Below, piece by piece: positions 52,036 through 62,125 of a stretch of 64,000 nucleotides of DNA. Position 1 is the stretch's first letter, and the number at the start of each line of letters is the position of its first letter. A program made the position numbers and the translations under genes. Origin of the DNA: Mycoplasmopsis bovigenitalium (lineage in GTDB: Bacteria; Bacillota_I; Bacilli_A; Mycoplasmatales; Metamycoplasmataceae); contig NZ_LR214970.1 in the NCBI RefSeq assembly GCF_900660525.1, forward strand, positions 62,001 to 126,000, written 5' to 3'. Below the pieces are notes generated by a model that saw only the letters and a program-made list of their open reading frames with translations, had not been told where the DNA came from and did not search any database.

Positions 52036-54431
52036 CTTCTCAATTTTTCTTGAATGTGTTCTGGATTAAATAACTCAGAATTTGCAATATTCTCATTAAA
52101 TATTGTTTCTTTTTCTGTATTTTTTGCAGATAAATCATTGATTAATTTCGTTATATCTGATTTATTTTCATTATTTTTTTGTTTTATTTCACTGATTATT
52201 TTATTTTTTTCATTTTGGCTAATGAATTTAAGTTTTTTGATTTTGCCTTCTGCTTCAAGTTTAGCGGTCTGTAATAAATCGCCTTTTGCTTTAGCAACAA
52301 CGGCCATAACTTCATCTTCATTATCTTTTTGATTAATTTCATTTATCAATTCATCTTTATTATTGACAGTTAGTTTATTAATTTCTTCGATAGCTGATTG
52401 TTTTGCTTTTTCAACTTGTGCTTTACGATGGATATTCTCAACATCCAAAATATTATTTGCATTTAGCAATTCATTTTTTAAAAGAGATTTTTTATCATCA
52501 GGTATTTTATTAGCTGGATCATTAATGTATTGCTTAATTTGTTGTTTTAAGTCATTAATTTTTTTGATATTTTCTAAATGGTTTTGAGCATCAGCGAGAT
52601 TTTTTTGTTTAATTTCCTTCTTGAATTGATTTTTGTGTTCATCCGTAAAATCCAAATCATTGATTTGGGAAATTAATTGAGATTTTTGCTCATTAATTTT
52701 TGAGTATTTTTCTTTTAAATTTGAAAGATCATCAGTATTTGTACCATCAACTGATTTGATATATTCATTTATTTCGCTGTCTGATAAATTGTTCAGTTGT
52801 TTTACGAATTCATTTGCTTCTTGTTTTGAATTTGTTTCTTGAATTTTTTGCTTAATTGTTTTTAATTCTTCTAAAGTATTAGCTGCATTAATTTTATTTT
52901 TGAATTCTTGAATTTGGTCTTGTTTTAAATGTTGAGCTTTATTTAGTTCTTCTAAAATAAGCCCTTTAATATTTTCAAGTGCTTTATTTTTATTTGATTC
53001 TATTAGAGATTGTAAATCATTAATTGGTTTGAAAAGATTTTGGTAGTCTACCTTTTCAATTTTTTGTTTTAGATTAGAAACTGAATTTGCTAAATTTTGC
53101 TCAATATTATCTAAATCCTTAGATAACTGTTCAAAATTATCTTTATTTTCTTCAATGCTTTGTTTGTTATCTTGTGCATTGCTTTGTAGTGTGAATAATT
53201 CACCTTGGATTTCTGCAGTTATTTTATTTAGTTTGTCCTCAACCTTTTTTAAATGTTCTTGTGATTGCGGTATTAATAATTTTAATTCATTATTTTTGGT
53301 TTTTGTCTGTTCGGTTACTGTTGAAGAATTGCTGTCAATAACATTAGTTGTTTCCTTAGCGGCATTGATTTTTTCTTTAAATTCTTCAATGAATTCAGAT
53401 AATTTTGTTACATTATCTTGCACTACTTCAGCTTCACTATTTTTTTGATTTAACTCATCAATATTGCTTTCAATTTCTTCAAGATATTTTGAATTTAATT
53501 GCTCATCGTTTAATTTATTAATTAATTCCAATAAATCTTTAACTTTATTTTCTGCGTTTTTAACTTTCTGCGCAACTTCAGTTAAATTATCAACATGGAT
53601 TTTTGAATCCTTAACTTTTTGTTTTGCATCCGCAACTTCATTAAGAGCTATTGCTAAATTATTGTATGCTTCTTCAAGACCTGGCACATTAATTTTTGAT
53701 GTTTCTCTTAATTTTTTTATTGCTGCATTCGATGTTTGTTTAGCATTTTCTACTATTTGGTCAAATGTTTGTTTATTTGCAGTATATTTTTGATTAGATT
53801 TAGAAATTTCATTTCTTAAAGTTTTGATTGCTTCTTTAAAAATATCAAGATTTTGGCTAATCGTTTCATTATTTTTATGTTCTTCGTTATCGTAATTATT
53901 TAACTTATCTTCAAAATCATTTAACTTATTTTCTGCTTCGGTAATTGCATGTTGTAAAGTATCTACTGAATCTTGATTTGAATTTAATTTTTCAATTAAT
54001 TCATTAGCTGCGTTTATGTTTAATTTAATATCATCATCTACTTTTTGGAAATATTCAGTTTTTGCATTAGAAATATTATCTTTAAGTGTATTTAAAGATT
54101 CCTTGAAATCGTCGATTACTTTTTTAATGTCGCTAGATTTATTTTTTATAGAGTTATATTCATTGAATTTTGATTCTAATTCGCTAAGTTTTTGTTCAGA
54201 TTTATCAATATTTTGTTTAAATATTTTTAATGAATCTTTATTTTTATTTAGATTTTCATATTCATGAATAGCTTCTTGAGTTTTTGCTTTAATTTCAGCA
54301 ATTAATTTTTCTAAAAACTCAGGATCAAGATTATTTTTGTTGATTATTGCTGTTGTTGTAACTCCCATTGAACCAAATGATGTTGTAATAACAGATGTTG
54401 TGAATATACCGCGTTTAACAGACTTTTTCAT
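52029..54431 (-). CDS. N-terminal part of a giant helical (GA/FIVAR-like) surface protein
   Basis: 800 aa before the frameshift stop. It begins MKKSVKRGIFTTSVITTSFG, a basic stretch and short hydrophobic export signal without a lipobox, preceded by GGAAAGG as ribosome site; hence the start at 54431 rather than the upstream ATG. The rest is coiled-coil and three-helix repeats such as AIEEINKLTVNNKDELINEI and KIKKLKFISQNEKNKIISEI, which resemble GA modules of extracellular-matrix or albumin-binding proteins. With the frameshift repaired the product would have 2,076 residues, the largest in the window. Adhesion or host-protein binding is inferred. Confidence 0.8.
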   Translation of the reverse strand: MKKSVKRGIFTTSVITTSFGSMGVTTTAIINKNNLDPEFLEKLIAEIKAKTQEAIHEYENLNKNKDSLKIFKQNIDKSEQKLSELESKFNEYNSIKNKSSDIKKVIDDFKESLNTLKDNISNAKTEYFQKVDDDIKLNINAANELIEKLNSNQDSVDTLQHAITEAENKLNDFEDKLNNYDNEEHKNNETISQNLDIFKEAIKTLRNEISKSNQKYTANKQTFDQIVENAKQTSNAAIKKLRETSKINVPGLEEAYNNLAIALNEVADAKQKVKDSKIHVDNLTEVAQKVKNAENKVKDLLELINKLNDEQLNSKYLEEIESNIDELNQKNSEAEVVQDNVTKLSEFIEEFKEKINAAKETTNVIDSNSSTVTEQTKTKNNELKLLIPQSQEHLKKVEDKLNKITAEIQGELFTLQSNAQDNKQSIEENKDNFEQLSKDLDNIEQNLANSVSNLKQKIEKVDYQNLFKPINDLQSLIESNKNKALENIKGLILEELNKAQHLKQDQIQEFKNKINAANTLEELKTIKQKIQETNSKQEANEFVKQLNNLSDSEINEYIKSVDGTNTDDLSNLKEKYSKINEQKSQLISQINDLDFTDEHKNQFKKEIKQKNLADAQNHLENIKKINDLKQQIKQYINDPANKIPDDKKSLLKNELLNANNILDVENIHRKAQVEKAKQSAIEEINKLTVNNKDELINEINQKDNEDEVMAVVAKAKGDLLQTAKLEAEGKIKKLKFISQNEKNKIISEIKQKNNENKSDITKLINDLSAKNTEKETIFNENIANSELFNPEHIQEKLRSC

Positions 54432-54480
54432 GCATACCTTTCCATGACAAAATTTAAATATCAACTTTTTTATTTATTTT

Positions 54481-54492
54481 ATATATATATAT
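54481..54492 (-). repeat. (AT)6 dinucleotide tract in the promoter of the giant surface-protein gene
   Basis: Read on the minus strand it forms ATATATATATATA running into TATAAAAT, the probable -10, about 45 bases before the ATG. The arrangement resembles the TM2 promoters. Confidence 0.65.
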
Positions 54493-54650
54493 TCTTACTG
54501 AATTGTTATTTAAAATGTAGAAAAATGCTATAAAAAACGATATAAAAATCATTAAATTAAAAAAATTCCACAAAAATAATATTTTAAATATTTCCTTACT
54601 ATAAATTTCAATTCAAATTACTTTTAAAAGTTAATATAGTTGAAGTTAAT

Positions 54651-54682
54651 AAAAAAAGTCAAGTGCCATATTGCACTTGACT
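54651..54682 (-). terminator. Terminator of rpmG
   Basis: AGTCAAGTGC/GCACTTGACT ten-pair stem, 6-base loop; a seven-T run follows on the minus strand. Confidence 0.9.
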
Positions 54683-54765
54683 CGTTATTTTTAAATAATA
54701 ATTTTTGTTGTGTGTATTTTTATAAAAGTGTGTCATAAAAAAGACCACACCAATATTTATTGATA

Positions 54766-54918
54766 TTATTTTTTCTCTTTGTGCGCAGTGTGCTTGTTGC
54801 ATTTACCACAATATTTATTTAATTCTACTTTTTCAGGATGGTTTTTTTTATTTTTCTTGCTAATGTAGTTTTCCATCTTGCAATCAGTACATTGAAATGT
54901 AAATCCTTCTCTTGCCAT
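54766..54918 (-). CDS. rpmG: 50S ribosomal protein bL33
   Basis: 50-aa ribosomal protein with the zinc-binding pattern Cys-x2-Cys (FQCTDCKM) and Cys-x2-Cys (KYCGKCNKH), and [21 protein letters not shown] typical of bL33. Zinc-type (C+) paralogue. AAGGAGAAAA precedes the ATG. Transcribed alone on the minus strand with its own terminator 80 bases downstream. Confidence 0.96.
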   Translation of the reverse strand: MAREGFTFQCTDCKMENYISKKNKKNHPEKVELNKYCGKCNKHTAHKEKK

Positions 54919-55078
54919 TTTTCTCCTTATCTTAATTAAAAATTAAAAATATCATTAAAATCTTTTTAATTATACGATAAAGCAAATTTATTCGCAATAT
55001 TTTATAAATGAATTAGTTTTAAATTAAAACTTATGTTAATATCCGACTTGTTTTATATACAGTTTGGATAATTTAGAA

Positions 55079-55084
55079 TAAAAT
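55079..55084 (+). promoter_or_regulatory. -10 box, leaderless ftsY
   Basis: TAAAAT six bases before the ATG at 55091; no Shine-Dalgarno. Confidence 0.5.
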
Positions 55085-55090
55085 TCAATT

Positions 55091-56134
55091 ATGGGATTTT
55101 TTAAATTTTTAAAAGAAAAAATATTTAACAGAAAAAAAACAGTTGAAGAAAAACAAAAAGAGATAGACCAAAAGCAACTTAAAGAACTTGAAGAGTCAAA
55201 AAAACTTGATAAGTATACAATTGCTTTTGACAATGAATCTAGTTTAGGCCGTAAAATTTTAAATTTACAAAACAAACACAAACAAATAAATGAGGAATTT
55301 TTTGAAGAACTAGAAGAAATTTTAATTATGTCTGATATAAGTTCACAACTTGTTTATGCGATAATTACACACATTAAAAACGAGGTAAAGCTTAGAAATC
55401 TTAGTTTAACAAAAGATATTGGGGAACTTGCTGCCGATCAAATGTTTGTTATTTACACTAATAAAAGTATTGTTGACACAACATTAAATTATCAAGATGG
55501 CCGCCTAAATGTTTTTGTTTTTGTTGGCGTTAATGGCTCAGGAAAGACAACCTCAGTTGCTAAAATTGCTCATAAATACATGAAAATGGGCAAAAAAGTT
55601 CTTGTTGCGGCAGCTGATACCTTCAGAGCAGGCGCTGTAAGTCAACTAGATGTTTGAGCTTCTAGAGCTGGTGTTGATATTATCAAACCAGAAAAAGAAA
55701 ATGCTGACCCAGCATCAGTGGTTTTTGACTCATTAAAAAAAGCAAAAGATGAAAATTATGATCTGCTTTTAATTGATACTGCCGGAAGATTGCAAAATAA
55801 AATAAACTTAATGAAAGAGCTTGAAAAAATTTATGGAATTATTAAAAGATTTCAAAATGATGCTCCTCATGAGTGTTTACTTGTTCTAGATGCAACAACT
55901 GGCCAAAATGGTGTAAGTCAGGCTAAACATTTTAAGGAAGTTGCTAGTCCAACTGGTATTATTTTAACTAAAATGGATGGAACAAGCAAAGGTGGAATTG
56001 TTCTTTCAATAAAAGATGAGTTTGATTTAAATGTTAAATACATTGGGCTTGGTGAGGGATTGGAAGATCTTCAAGAATTTGACCTTGAAAAATTTATTTA
56101 TGCAATGACTAAGGATTTAATCAATAATGAGTAA
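55091..56134 (+). CDS. ftsY: Signal recognition particle receptor FtsY
   Basis: SRP receptor GTPase that docks ribosomes making membrane proteins. 347 aa: a short basic amphipathic N-terminus (MGFFKFLKEKIF) instead of a long acidic A domain, then the NG domain. G1 is VFVGVNGSGKTTSVAKIA, the I-box region AADTFRAGAVSQLD, G3 LLIDTAGRLQNK, and G4 LTKMDGTSKGG with IGLGEGLEDLQEF. TGA encodes Trp after the DTFRAG block. It overlaps the ylxM gene by 8 bases. Leaderless promoter placement is predicted. Confidence 0.97.
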
Positions 56135-56357
56135 AATCACTGAGTTAGATAAAAGAGAGCATTTAATTACTTTATTTGAAAAATATCAAAATTTTTTGAC
56201 TCAAACTCAATCGCAAGCTTTTCAACTTTATTTTTTGGAGGATATGAGTTATCAAGAAATTGCAAACTTAACTGCAACAACTCGAACTGCCGCATATGAT
56301 AGTGTTAAAAAAGCGATCAACAAGTTGGAAAGACTTGAGCAAAAAATGGTTCAATAA
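56127..56357 (+). CDS. ylxM: YlxM-like DNA-binding protein (SRP-associated, UPF0122)
   Basis: 76-aa helix-turn-helix protein of the YlxM/p13 family, similar to sigma-factor region 4: QAFQLYFLEDMSYQEIANLTATTRTAAYDSVKKAINKLERLE. In Firmicutes ylxM lies next to ffh and modulates SRP GTPase activity; here it follows ftsY with an 8-base overlap, consistent with a shared secretory role. No ribosome site beyond the ftsY coding sequence is needed because of coupling. A terminator follows. Confidence 0.9.
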   Translation: MSKITELDKREHLITLFEKYQNFLTQTQSQAFQLYFLEDMSYQEIANLTATTRTAAYDSVKKAINKLERLEQKMVQ

Positions 56358-56363
56358 TAAATC

Positions 56364-56398
56364 AATTGCATCTGAGCATTATCGGGTGCAATTTTTGT
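56364..56398 (+). terminator. Terminator after ftsY-ylxM
   Basis: AATTGCA and TGCAATT arms around a 16-base loop with extra pairing, then a TTTG tail. Confidence 0.7.
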
Positions 56399-56438
56399 TT
56401 AAAATTCCCTTTAATTTTTCAATAAATTTACAATACTG

Positions 56439-57167
56439 ATGGCATTTTATGGTAAATTTAACAAAAAAATAATTGATAATGCCATTCAACCTTATAATTT
56501 AATTATTGATAAAAAAATACGATTGTTCTTATCAATAATAATAGACGCTTATGCGTGGAAGGTATATATGCCAAAAAATAAAAATAAAGAGATAATGTTT
56601 CCTCTTTTAGGCGCAATCGTGAATGTTCAAGCATACAAATATAATGGATATTTGTATAGACAGTGAAATGGTGTAAAAGTCATTAGAAATACTGAAGACC
56701 ATTTCGTTTTGTTTATGTATAAAACAAAAGTTGCTGAAACTGAAAAGACATCTTGAATGTACAGGGAACCAGTAATTTGGTTTATGCCTAAAAATGAAAA
56801 TTTTAATGCATTAATTATGCTCAAGAAAAGACATAACTATATTTATATCAATTTAGCATCTAATCCAATTTATGAAGATAACACCATTAAGTTTATAGAC
56901 TTTGACTTAGACATTAAATGTTATCCAAATAAACCTTTTACTGTTGTAGATCGCGATGAATTTTTAACTAATTCAGTTAAGTACCAATACCCTGATGAAG
57001 TTAAAAAAATGGTTTATGAAGCACTTGAAACAGTTGTTGAAAAGGAAAAAACAAATCAATATTTTTTCAAAAATAAATTAGTGAATTATTACATTGATAT
57101 TATTAAAAATGATAATTCATTACCATATAATTTTAGAGAAAAAACTAAGAATTCAAGAGCTAAATAA
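56439..57167 (+). CDS. DUF402-domain protein, possible nucleoside di/triphosphatase
   Basis: 242 aa. Residues about 30-190 match the DUF402/FomD-like fold: WNGVKVIRNTEDHFVLFMYK, then YREPVIWFMPKNENFNALIM, IYINLASNPIYEDNTIKFIDFDLDIK and FTVVDRDEF. Relatives such as Bacillus YgaC hydrolyse nucleoside tri- and diphosphates with metal bound by the conserved Asp and Glu residues, which are retained here (DFDLD, DRDEF). TGA encodes Trp in YRQWNGVK. It stands alone between the ftsY and RNase J genes and shares a terminator with the latter. Confidence 0.85.
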
Positions 57168-57198
57168 TTTACCAATCAATTCATTTCTAAATTGAAAA

Positions 57199-57223
57199 CA
57201 AAAAAAGCCAGACGGCTTTTTTT
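57199..57223. terminator. Bidirectional terminator between the DUF402 gene and the RNase J paralogue
   Basis: AAAAAAGCC/GGCTTTTTT perfect stem with a 4-base loop and flanking A and T runs. Confidence 0.92.
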
Positions 57224-58871
57224 AGTTTGTAATTAGAGAAACAATAATTAATGGTTCTTTATTAAATACTTTAAAAATTCTTTTTCTCAAAACTTGGCGA
57301 GTACGATTTTGAAAATCTTTTAGTCCTTCAAAAACTTCATCATCAAGCACTGAAGCAATAGTTCTTAAAATTAAGTTTTCCGCTTCTTTTTTATCATTTT
57401 TTGATAAAGAACCAACAATATTTATATGTACCTTTCCAGTAATCTTTTTAATAGTTGGATCAAAATTAGCTGTGATAATAATTACTCCATCACGCCCAAG
57501 AACCTCACGCTCAGCAATAACCTCAGTACTAATATCGCCGATTCCGTATCCATCAATTATCACATCCCCAATTTCCTTAATTTTGCCACTAGTGCTAGAT
57601 AATTTGCCATCAATAAAATGAGCAATTTTACCATTTTGCAAAATTAAGCAATTTTCTTCTTTATAATTTGCTTCTTTTCTTATATATTTAGCAGCATCAG
57701 ATAAATATCTATACAAACCTTGGACAGGGATAACGTATCCTGGACGCAATGTGTTAACTAAATTAATTAGGTCTTGTCGCGCTGGCCGGTGTCTATAAAA
57801 TTCTTTGTTAGTTACATCAGCAATTTTTGGCGTTATTCTTGAAATATCATCAAGTGAAACAGCGGCAATACTTTCTAAACCCGCTACTGGGGGAGCAATC
57901 ATAATTACATTATCAGTTGGTTTAAGTTTTAGAAAAACATCATTATTGTCAGTTATTCTTAAAAAACGAGAGTATAGTCTTTCAATTGAGCCAGTGACCA
58001 ATATTACAGCATTATCAGTTTTATTGGCAAGGCGATAGTCAATTAATTCAGGGAATTCAACATCTCCGTGTTCTTGTCGCATTAGTGAGAATAATTGACC
58101 ATATGTTTTACCATATGTTATTATTGGTCGATTCGTTTGCTTTGCTAAATCAAGTATTTGGTGTATTGAAACCATCTCTTCATCATAGGCACCAATAATG
58201 ATTCTTTCATTTGCTTTAGCACTCATAAAAACATCTTTAATTGAAGCAGGCAGTTTAATTTTTTCTACTGCTCTACCAGAATAATTAGCCCTACCAGCAT
58301 CAACAACAAGCGCAATTAATTTACGTTTTGTAAAACTTCTTTTTAGGTGTTCGAATTGTAGTTTTCCATAGATTCCCAAATCACCTTCGACAAAATTTGA
58401 CATAAATAGAATATCACCATCTCTGGTTATAAAATTAAAACCTATGTGACCAGGCATTGAGCCTGCTAGTTCAATTGGTGAAATAAATATGTCTCCAAAA
58501 TTTGTTGTTTTATTAATGACATTAACTTTGAAATCTTTATTTTGAATATTATATTTTGATATTCTATCCAAAATCATTACTTTATTGAATGAAGAAGTAT
58601 AAATATTTAAATTCGGTATGTGCATTATTAATCAAGGCAGCGCAGAGAATGTTTCGTTTTTAACATCGCTTATAAAAATTCCAACGATTCTGTCTTTGTG
58701 TTTTTCAAGATAAGAAAAATCGGGGATCAATGTATCAACACCATTTTTTGAATTTATCGGTACTTTTGTTCCGGCATTAATTATGAATATTTTGTTGTTG
58801 AATTCTAGTACGTAACAATTTTTTCCGTTTTCATCAAGACCACCTAATGCAAAAAAGTTAATATTATTCAT
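57222..58871 (-). CDS. RNase J-like protein lacking the catalytic metal-binding motif
   Basis: 549-aa metallo-beta-lactamase/beta-CASP protein of RNase J architecture: N-terminal FFALGGLDENGKNCYVLEF, beta-CASP blocks (EFYRHRPARQDLINLVNTLRP and a GDVIIDGYGIGD segment) and a C-terminal domain with HINIVGSLSK. The metal-binding THGHEDH of active RNase J is replaced by SDVKNET (residues 68-74). The following His and Asp ligands in HSIPD and GDFK are also unrecognisable. It is thus probably an inactive partner, like degenerate RNase J2 subunits. Start at 58871 set by TGGAGGAAT; two TGA codons are Trp. Confidence 0.88.
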
Positions 58872-58942
58872 ATTCCTCCAAATTATTAATAAAAAAATAA
58901 CGATACATTTAGTATTGTTATTATACACACATAAATCAATAT

Positions 58943-59665
58943 TTAATTATTGAATTTAGAAAATTTAGCATATTTATTTACTTTTGTGCGTTGACTTTCT
59001 TTGATTTTAATAACCACTGTAAACTCTCCTTTATTTGGGTCGTTTTTTAGTTGGTTTTTAATGTCAAAAATTGTTCCATAATATTGTGATTCGTGTATTT
59101 TAGTCAATTCTCTTGCTAAAAATAATTCACATTTTTCGCCTCAAATATTTTCGATATCATTCAAAAATAAATCGATTTTATGAGGCGAAATGTAAAAAAT
59201 ATGAGCGTTTTTGTCATCAAGGTTTGTTAATTGCTCTTTTCTTTGCCCGCTGCGCTCTTTTGGGAATCCATGAAAAACAAATGTTGATGATAAGCCAGAT
59301 AAAGCAAAAGCACTGATTGCTGCATTAACCCCCGGTATAATCTCAATTTTAATATCATTTAATCTTGCTAATTTTATTAAATCAAAACCAGGATCTGAAA
59401 TTAAAGGCATCCCAGCGTCGGAAACAAGTGCAATATTTAAATTTTCGGATTTCAATATATTTACAATGTATTCGGCAGATTTTGCCTCATTAATTTTTGA
59501 GTATGAAATAAGCTTTTTTTGAATGTTAAAATGATTTAGGAGTTTTTTAGTTACACGAGTATCTTCACAAGCTATTAAGTCACAATTTCGTAGGGTTTCA
59601 AGAGCTCTAAATGTTATATCGTTTAGATTGCCAATCGGTGTACCGACAATGAATAATTTACTCAT
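58943..59665 (-). CDS. rsmI: 16S rRNA (cytidine-1402-2'-O)-methyltransferase
   Basis: 240-aa tetrapyrrole-methylase-fold enzyme modifying the decoding-centre C1402. Motifs: MSKLFIVGTPIGNLNDITFRAL, ACEDTRVTKKLLNHF, ALVSDAGMPLISDPGFDLI and IIPGVNAAISAFALSGLSSTFVFHGF. The start is at 59665, where GGAGTGTT precedes ATG; it overlaps the end of holB by 8 bases. TGA encodes Trp near the C-terminus (NIWGEKCEL). Last gene of the dnaX operon by order and spacing. Confidence 0.95.
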
Positions 59666-60572
59666 AACACTCCAATAATTGAACAATTAGTGATTGAATT
59701 GCTAAAAAAACATTGGTATTATCATTCTTTTTAGCAAAATATTCGTTAATAAGTGTAAATGCGTCAGCGAATTTAAAATTTTTCTTTATTAAAGTATCAA
59801 TTTTTTTATTCAAAATTTGGTTATATGAATTATTGCTTCAACTTAATGTGCACAAAAATTGAAACAGTTTTAAATAAAACTCAACTTCACTGTGTGTATC
59901 TTTTTTATTTAATGTTGCAAGAAACATTCCTAAAAGGTATTTATTTTTAAATGAATCAAGAAATAATGAGATAAATTGATTGATTTTTTCCAAGTTAAAA
60001 AGGTGTCTATTTTGCAAAATTTTTTGAATTGAGTCAGTAATCTCAATATAAAGTTTTGCTTCATTTTCTTCAATATTATTTTTTATTAATTTATCAATAC
60101 TTATTGTTTTTTTATTAATGTTTATTTTTATTATGAATGCTCTAGATTTAATTGTTGGAAGTAAAGCTTTTTGATTTGTTGTAGTTAAAATAAAGATGGT
60201 GTTACTGTAGGGTTCTTCTATGGTTTTAAGAAGTGAATTAAGAGCTACATTTGACGCATACTCAATATTTTTAAATATTATTATTTGTTTATCTGTTGTG
60301 TTATTATTGGAAAATGAGCTTTTTTCAAATATTTCTATAATATGGCTTTTTGAGAGGTTTTTATCTGATTCTTTGATGCCATCGGCAATTATTACATTTG
60401 GAATTGTAATTTCATCGATATTTTTAAAGTTTGTGTTTAAAAATGAGTTAACCATATACAAAAGATTATCATCCAAATATTCATTGTTGTTAATATCAAG
60501 CAAGTAACAGTGACTTATTTTTCCCGATTGAATCGAATTATCAATAATTTTGGTTAAATTATTCGCTAACAT
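59658..60572 (-). CDS. holB: DNA polymerase III subunit delta'
   Basis: 304-aa clamp-loader subunit that helps open and load the beta clamp. The AAA+ core includes GKISHCYLLD, IIIFKNIEYASNVALNSLLKTIEEPYSNTIFILTT (Walker B-like and sensor regions) and a Ser-Arg-x-x switch in IKSRAFI. The Walker A loop is not recognisable, as is normal for delta'. The reading frame continues past a TGA Trp to a stop at 59658. It overlaps tmk by 14 bases and rsmI by 8, so the operon is tightly coupled. Confidence 0.88.
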
Positions 60573-61230
60573 TTATACCCTTATTTTTAAGAAAATTAAT
60601 GAATTTTTGGTTTGAAAATAGTTGTTGTTTTAAGTCTGAAAATACTTCTTCTATGCTTTGGTTTGCATTTATAATTAAAAATCTTTTTGGGTCCTGATTT
60701 ATTAAATCTAGATAGCCATTGTAAACTTTTCTATGAAAATTATCGCCTTCACAGTCCAATCTATCATGCTGCTCTATTAAACGTTCCTGATTCATGCGAG
60801 CCTTGCTTTGTTCAGGGGTGATATTAAAAAATACTGTTATATCTGGCATTAAACCATTGATAACTAAATTTGTCATTGCTTTTACGTAGTCTAGGCCTAG
60901 CCCTCGTGCATATCCTTGATATGCGTAGAAACTGTCTACATATCTGTCGCAAATAACTAATTTCTGTTCAGAAAGAGCTGGAATTACAACTCTATCAAGA
61001 TGTATTCTTCTGCTTGCGGAATACAAAATAGCTTCAGCTTCGGGGCTAAGTATTGAATCTTTGTTCAAAATAATTTCCCTAATTTTTTCAGCCTCAACTA
61101 AGTGTTTTCCGCCTGGTTCGCGGGTTGTAATAAATTCAATTTCAGGGTAATTTTTATTCAAAAAATCAATTAATTTGTTTAATATTGTGGTTTTCCCGCT
61201 CGCGTCTGGACCTTCAAAAGTTATAAACAT
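60559..61230 (-). CDS. tmk: Thymidylate kinase
   Basis: Phosphorylates dTMP to dTDP. 223 aa. P-loop FEGPDASGKTTIL (residues 4-16), the DRY-type motif ICDRYVDSFYAYQGYARGLG, and lid TREPGG near residue 38. Also FLIINANQSIEEVFSDL near the end. Two bases separate it from recR and it overlaps holB; recR-tmk-holB linkage is common in Gram-positive bacteria. Confidence 0.96.
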   Translation of the reverse strand: MFITFEGPDASGKTTILNKLIDFLNKNYPEIEFITTREPGGKHLVEAEKIREIILNKDSILSPEAEAILYSASRRIHLDRVVIPALSEQKLVICDRYVDSFYAYQGYARGLGLDYVKAMTNLVINGLMPDITVFFNITPEQSKARMNQERLIEQHDRLDCEGDNFHRKVYNGYLDLINQDPKRFLIINANQSIEEVFSDLKQQLFSNQKFINFLKNKGINVSE

Positions 61231-61232
61231 TA

Positions 61233-61826
61233 TTACCCCTTATTATTTCTGTTGTTTATTGCTTGTTTTATTGTGAATGCATCTAAGTAGTCTAGGTTTG
61301 CACCCATTGGTATTCCAATGGCTGCACGACTGACTTTAATGTTCAAGTTTTGGATTAAATTCAGGAGTTTGGTTGTTGTTATTTCTCCCTCAAGGGATGG
61401 CGAAATAACAACAATTACTTCCTCGAATTGATGTTGTTTAATGTATTCAACAAGACCTGGATAATCATAGTTTTCTGATTCAAATTTATTTTTAAGCTTC
61501 ATTAAATAAGGCAAAACATAATAGTGGCCATGAAATATACCTAAATCATCAATTTTGTTAAGGGTTGTAGGGCTTTCAACAATCATTAATGAATTGATTT
61601 TTAAAATGTCATCACAATTTAGACACTTTTCATTTTCCTTAATGAAATTGCAATTTTCACAGTATTTAATATTTTGACAGATATTATTCAATGAATTAAT
61701 TACTTTTTTTGTTTCATCTTCACCTTGGTTGATAAAATATCAACTTATTTTTTCGGCTTGTTTTTTACTAATCCCAGGTATTTTTGAAAGAGTTTCAATT
61801 GTATCTTGAATAGTTTTTATTTTCAT
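61233..61826 (-). CDS. recR: Recombination protein RecR
   Basis: 197-aa recombination mediator that acts with RecO in RecF-type repair. N-terminal helix-hairpin-helix LSKIPGISKKQAEKI, a four-Cys zinc finger (YCENCNFIKENEKCLNC, Cys-x2-Cys twice), and a Toprim domain with VVISPSLEGEITTTKL and IPMGANLDYLDAFTIKQAI. A TGA-encoded Trp lies in the early helix. The ATG overlaps the ybaB stop by one base. Confidence 0.95.
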
Positions 61827-62116
61827 TAGAAGCCAAATCCGCCTGGCATTTGTGGCATTAGCTTTTCTTGTTCTTCATCGATTCTAGCGAATAATGAGTT
61901 AATTACAATTTTCATTAAGTCTGCTAATGTTTCAGGATCTTCTGGATCTAAAAGGTCTGTGTCCTTAATATTAATTGACTCAATTCTCTTACTTCCTTTA
62001 GCAATAACTTCCAGTCCATGTTTTTCTTCTTTGAATTCCATTTCCATAAACTCTTCAGTTTTTGCTTCAAGTTCTTTTTGTAATTTTTGCATTTTTCTTA
62101 GCATGTTTTGGTCCAT
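61826..62116 (-). CDS. ybaB: YbaB/EbfC-family nucleoid-associated protein
   Basis: 96-aa DNA-binding protein: MDQNMLRKMQKLQKELEAKT, FKEEKHGLEVIAKGSKRIESINI and DLMKIVINSLFARIDEEQEK are typical of YbaB/EbfC. Such proteins bind DNA as dimers with tweezer-like helices and may help recombination by RecR. Genes dnaX-ybaB-recR are adjacent in most bacteria. GGAGATTAAA precedes the ATG; the stop overlaps the recR start. Confidence 0.96.
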   Translation of the reverse strand: MDQNMLRKMQKLQKELEAKTEEFMEMEFKEEKHGLEVIAKGSKRIESINIKDTDLLDPEDPETLADLMKIVINSLFARIDEEQEKLMPQMPGGFGF

Positions 62117-62125
62117 TTTAATCTC

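Larger units (their letters stand above)
54432..54765. other. 334-base region without a gene
   Basis: Contains the promoter of the giant surface gene with an (AT)6 tract, AT-rich spacer, and the rpmG terminator (54651-54682). No open frame. Confidence 0.7.

Noticed and set aside
49049-53793. Several plus-strand open frames of 70-109 codons opposite the giant surface gene
   Set aside because: They are Phe/Leu/Ser-rich mirror frames of Lys/Glu/Asn-rich coiled coil, a common artefact in AT-rich DNA.
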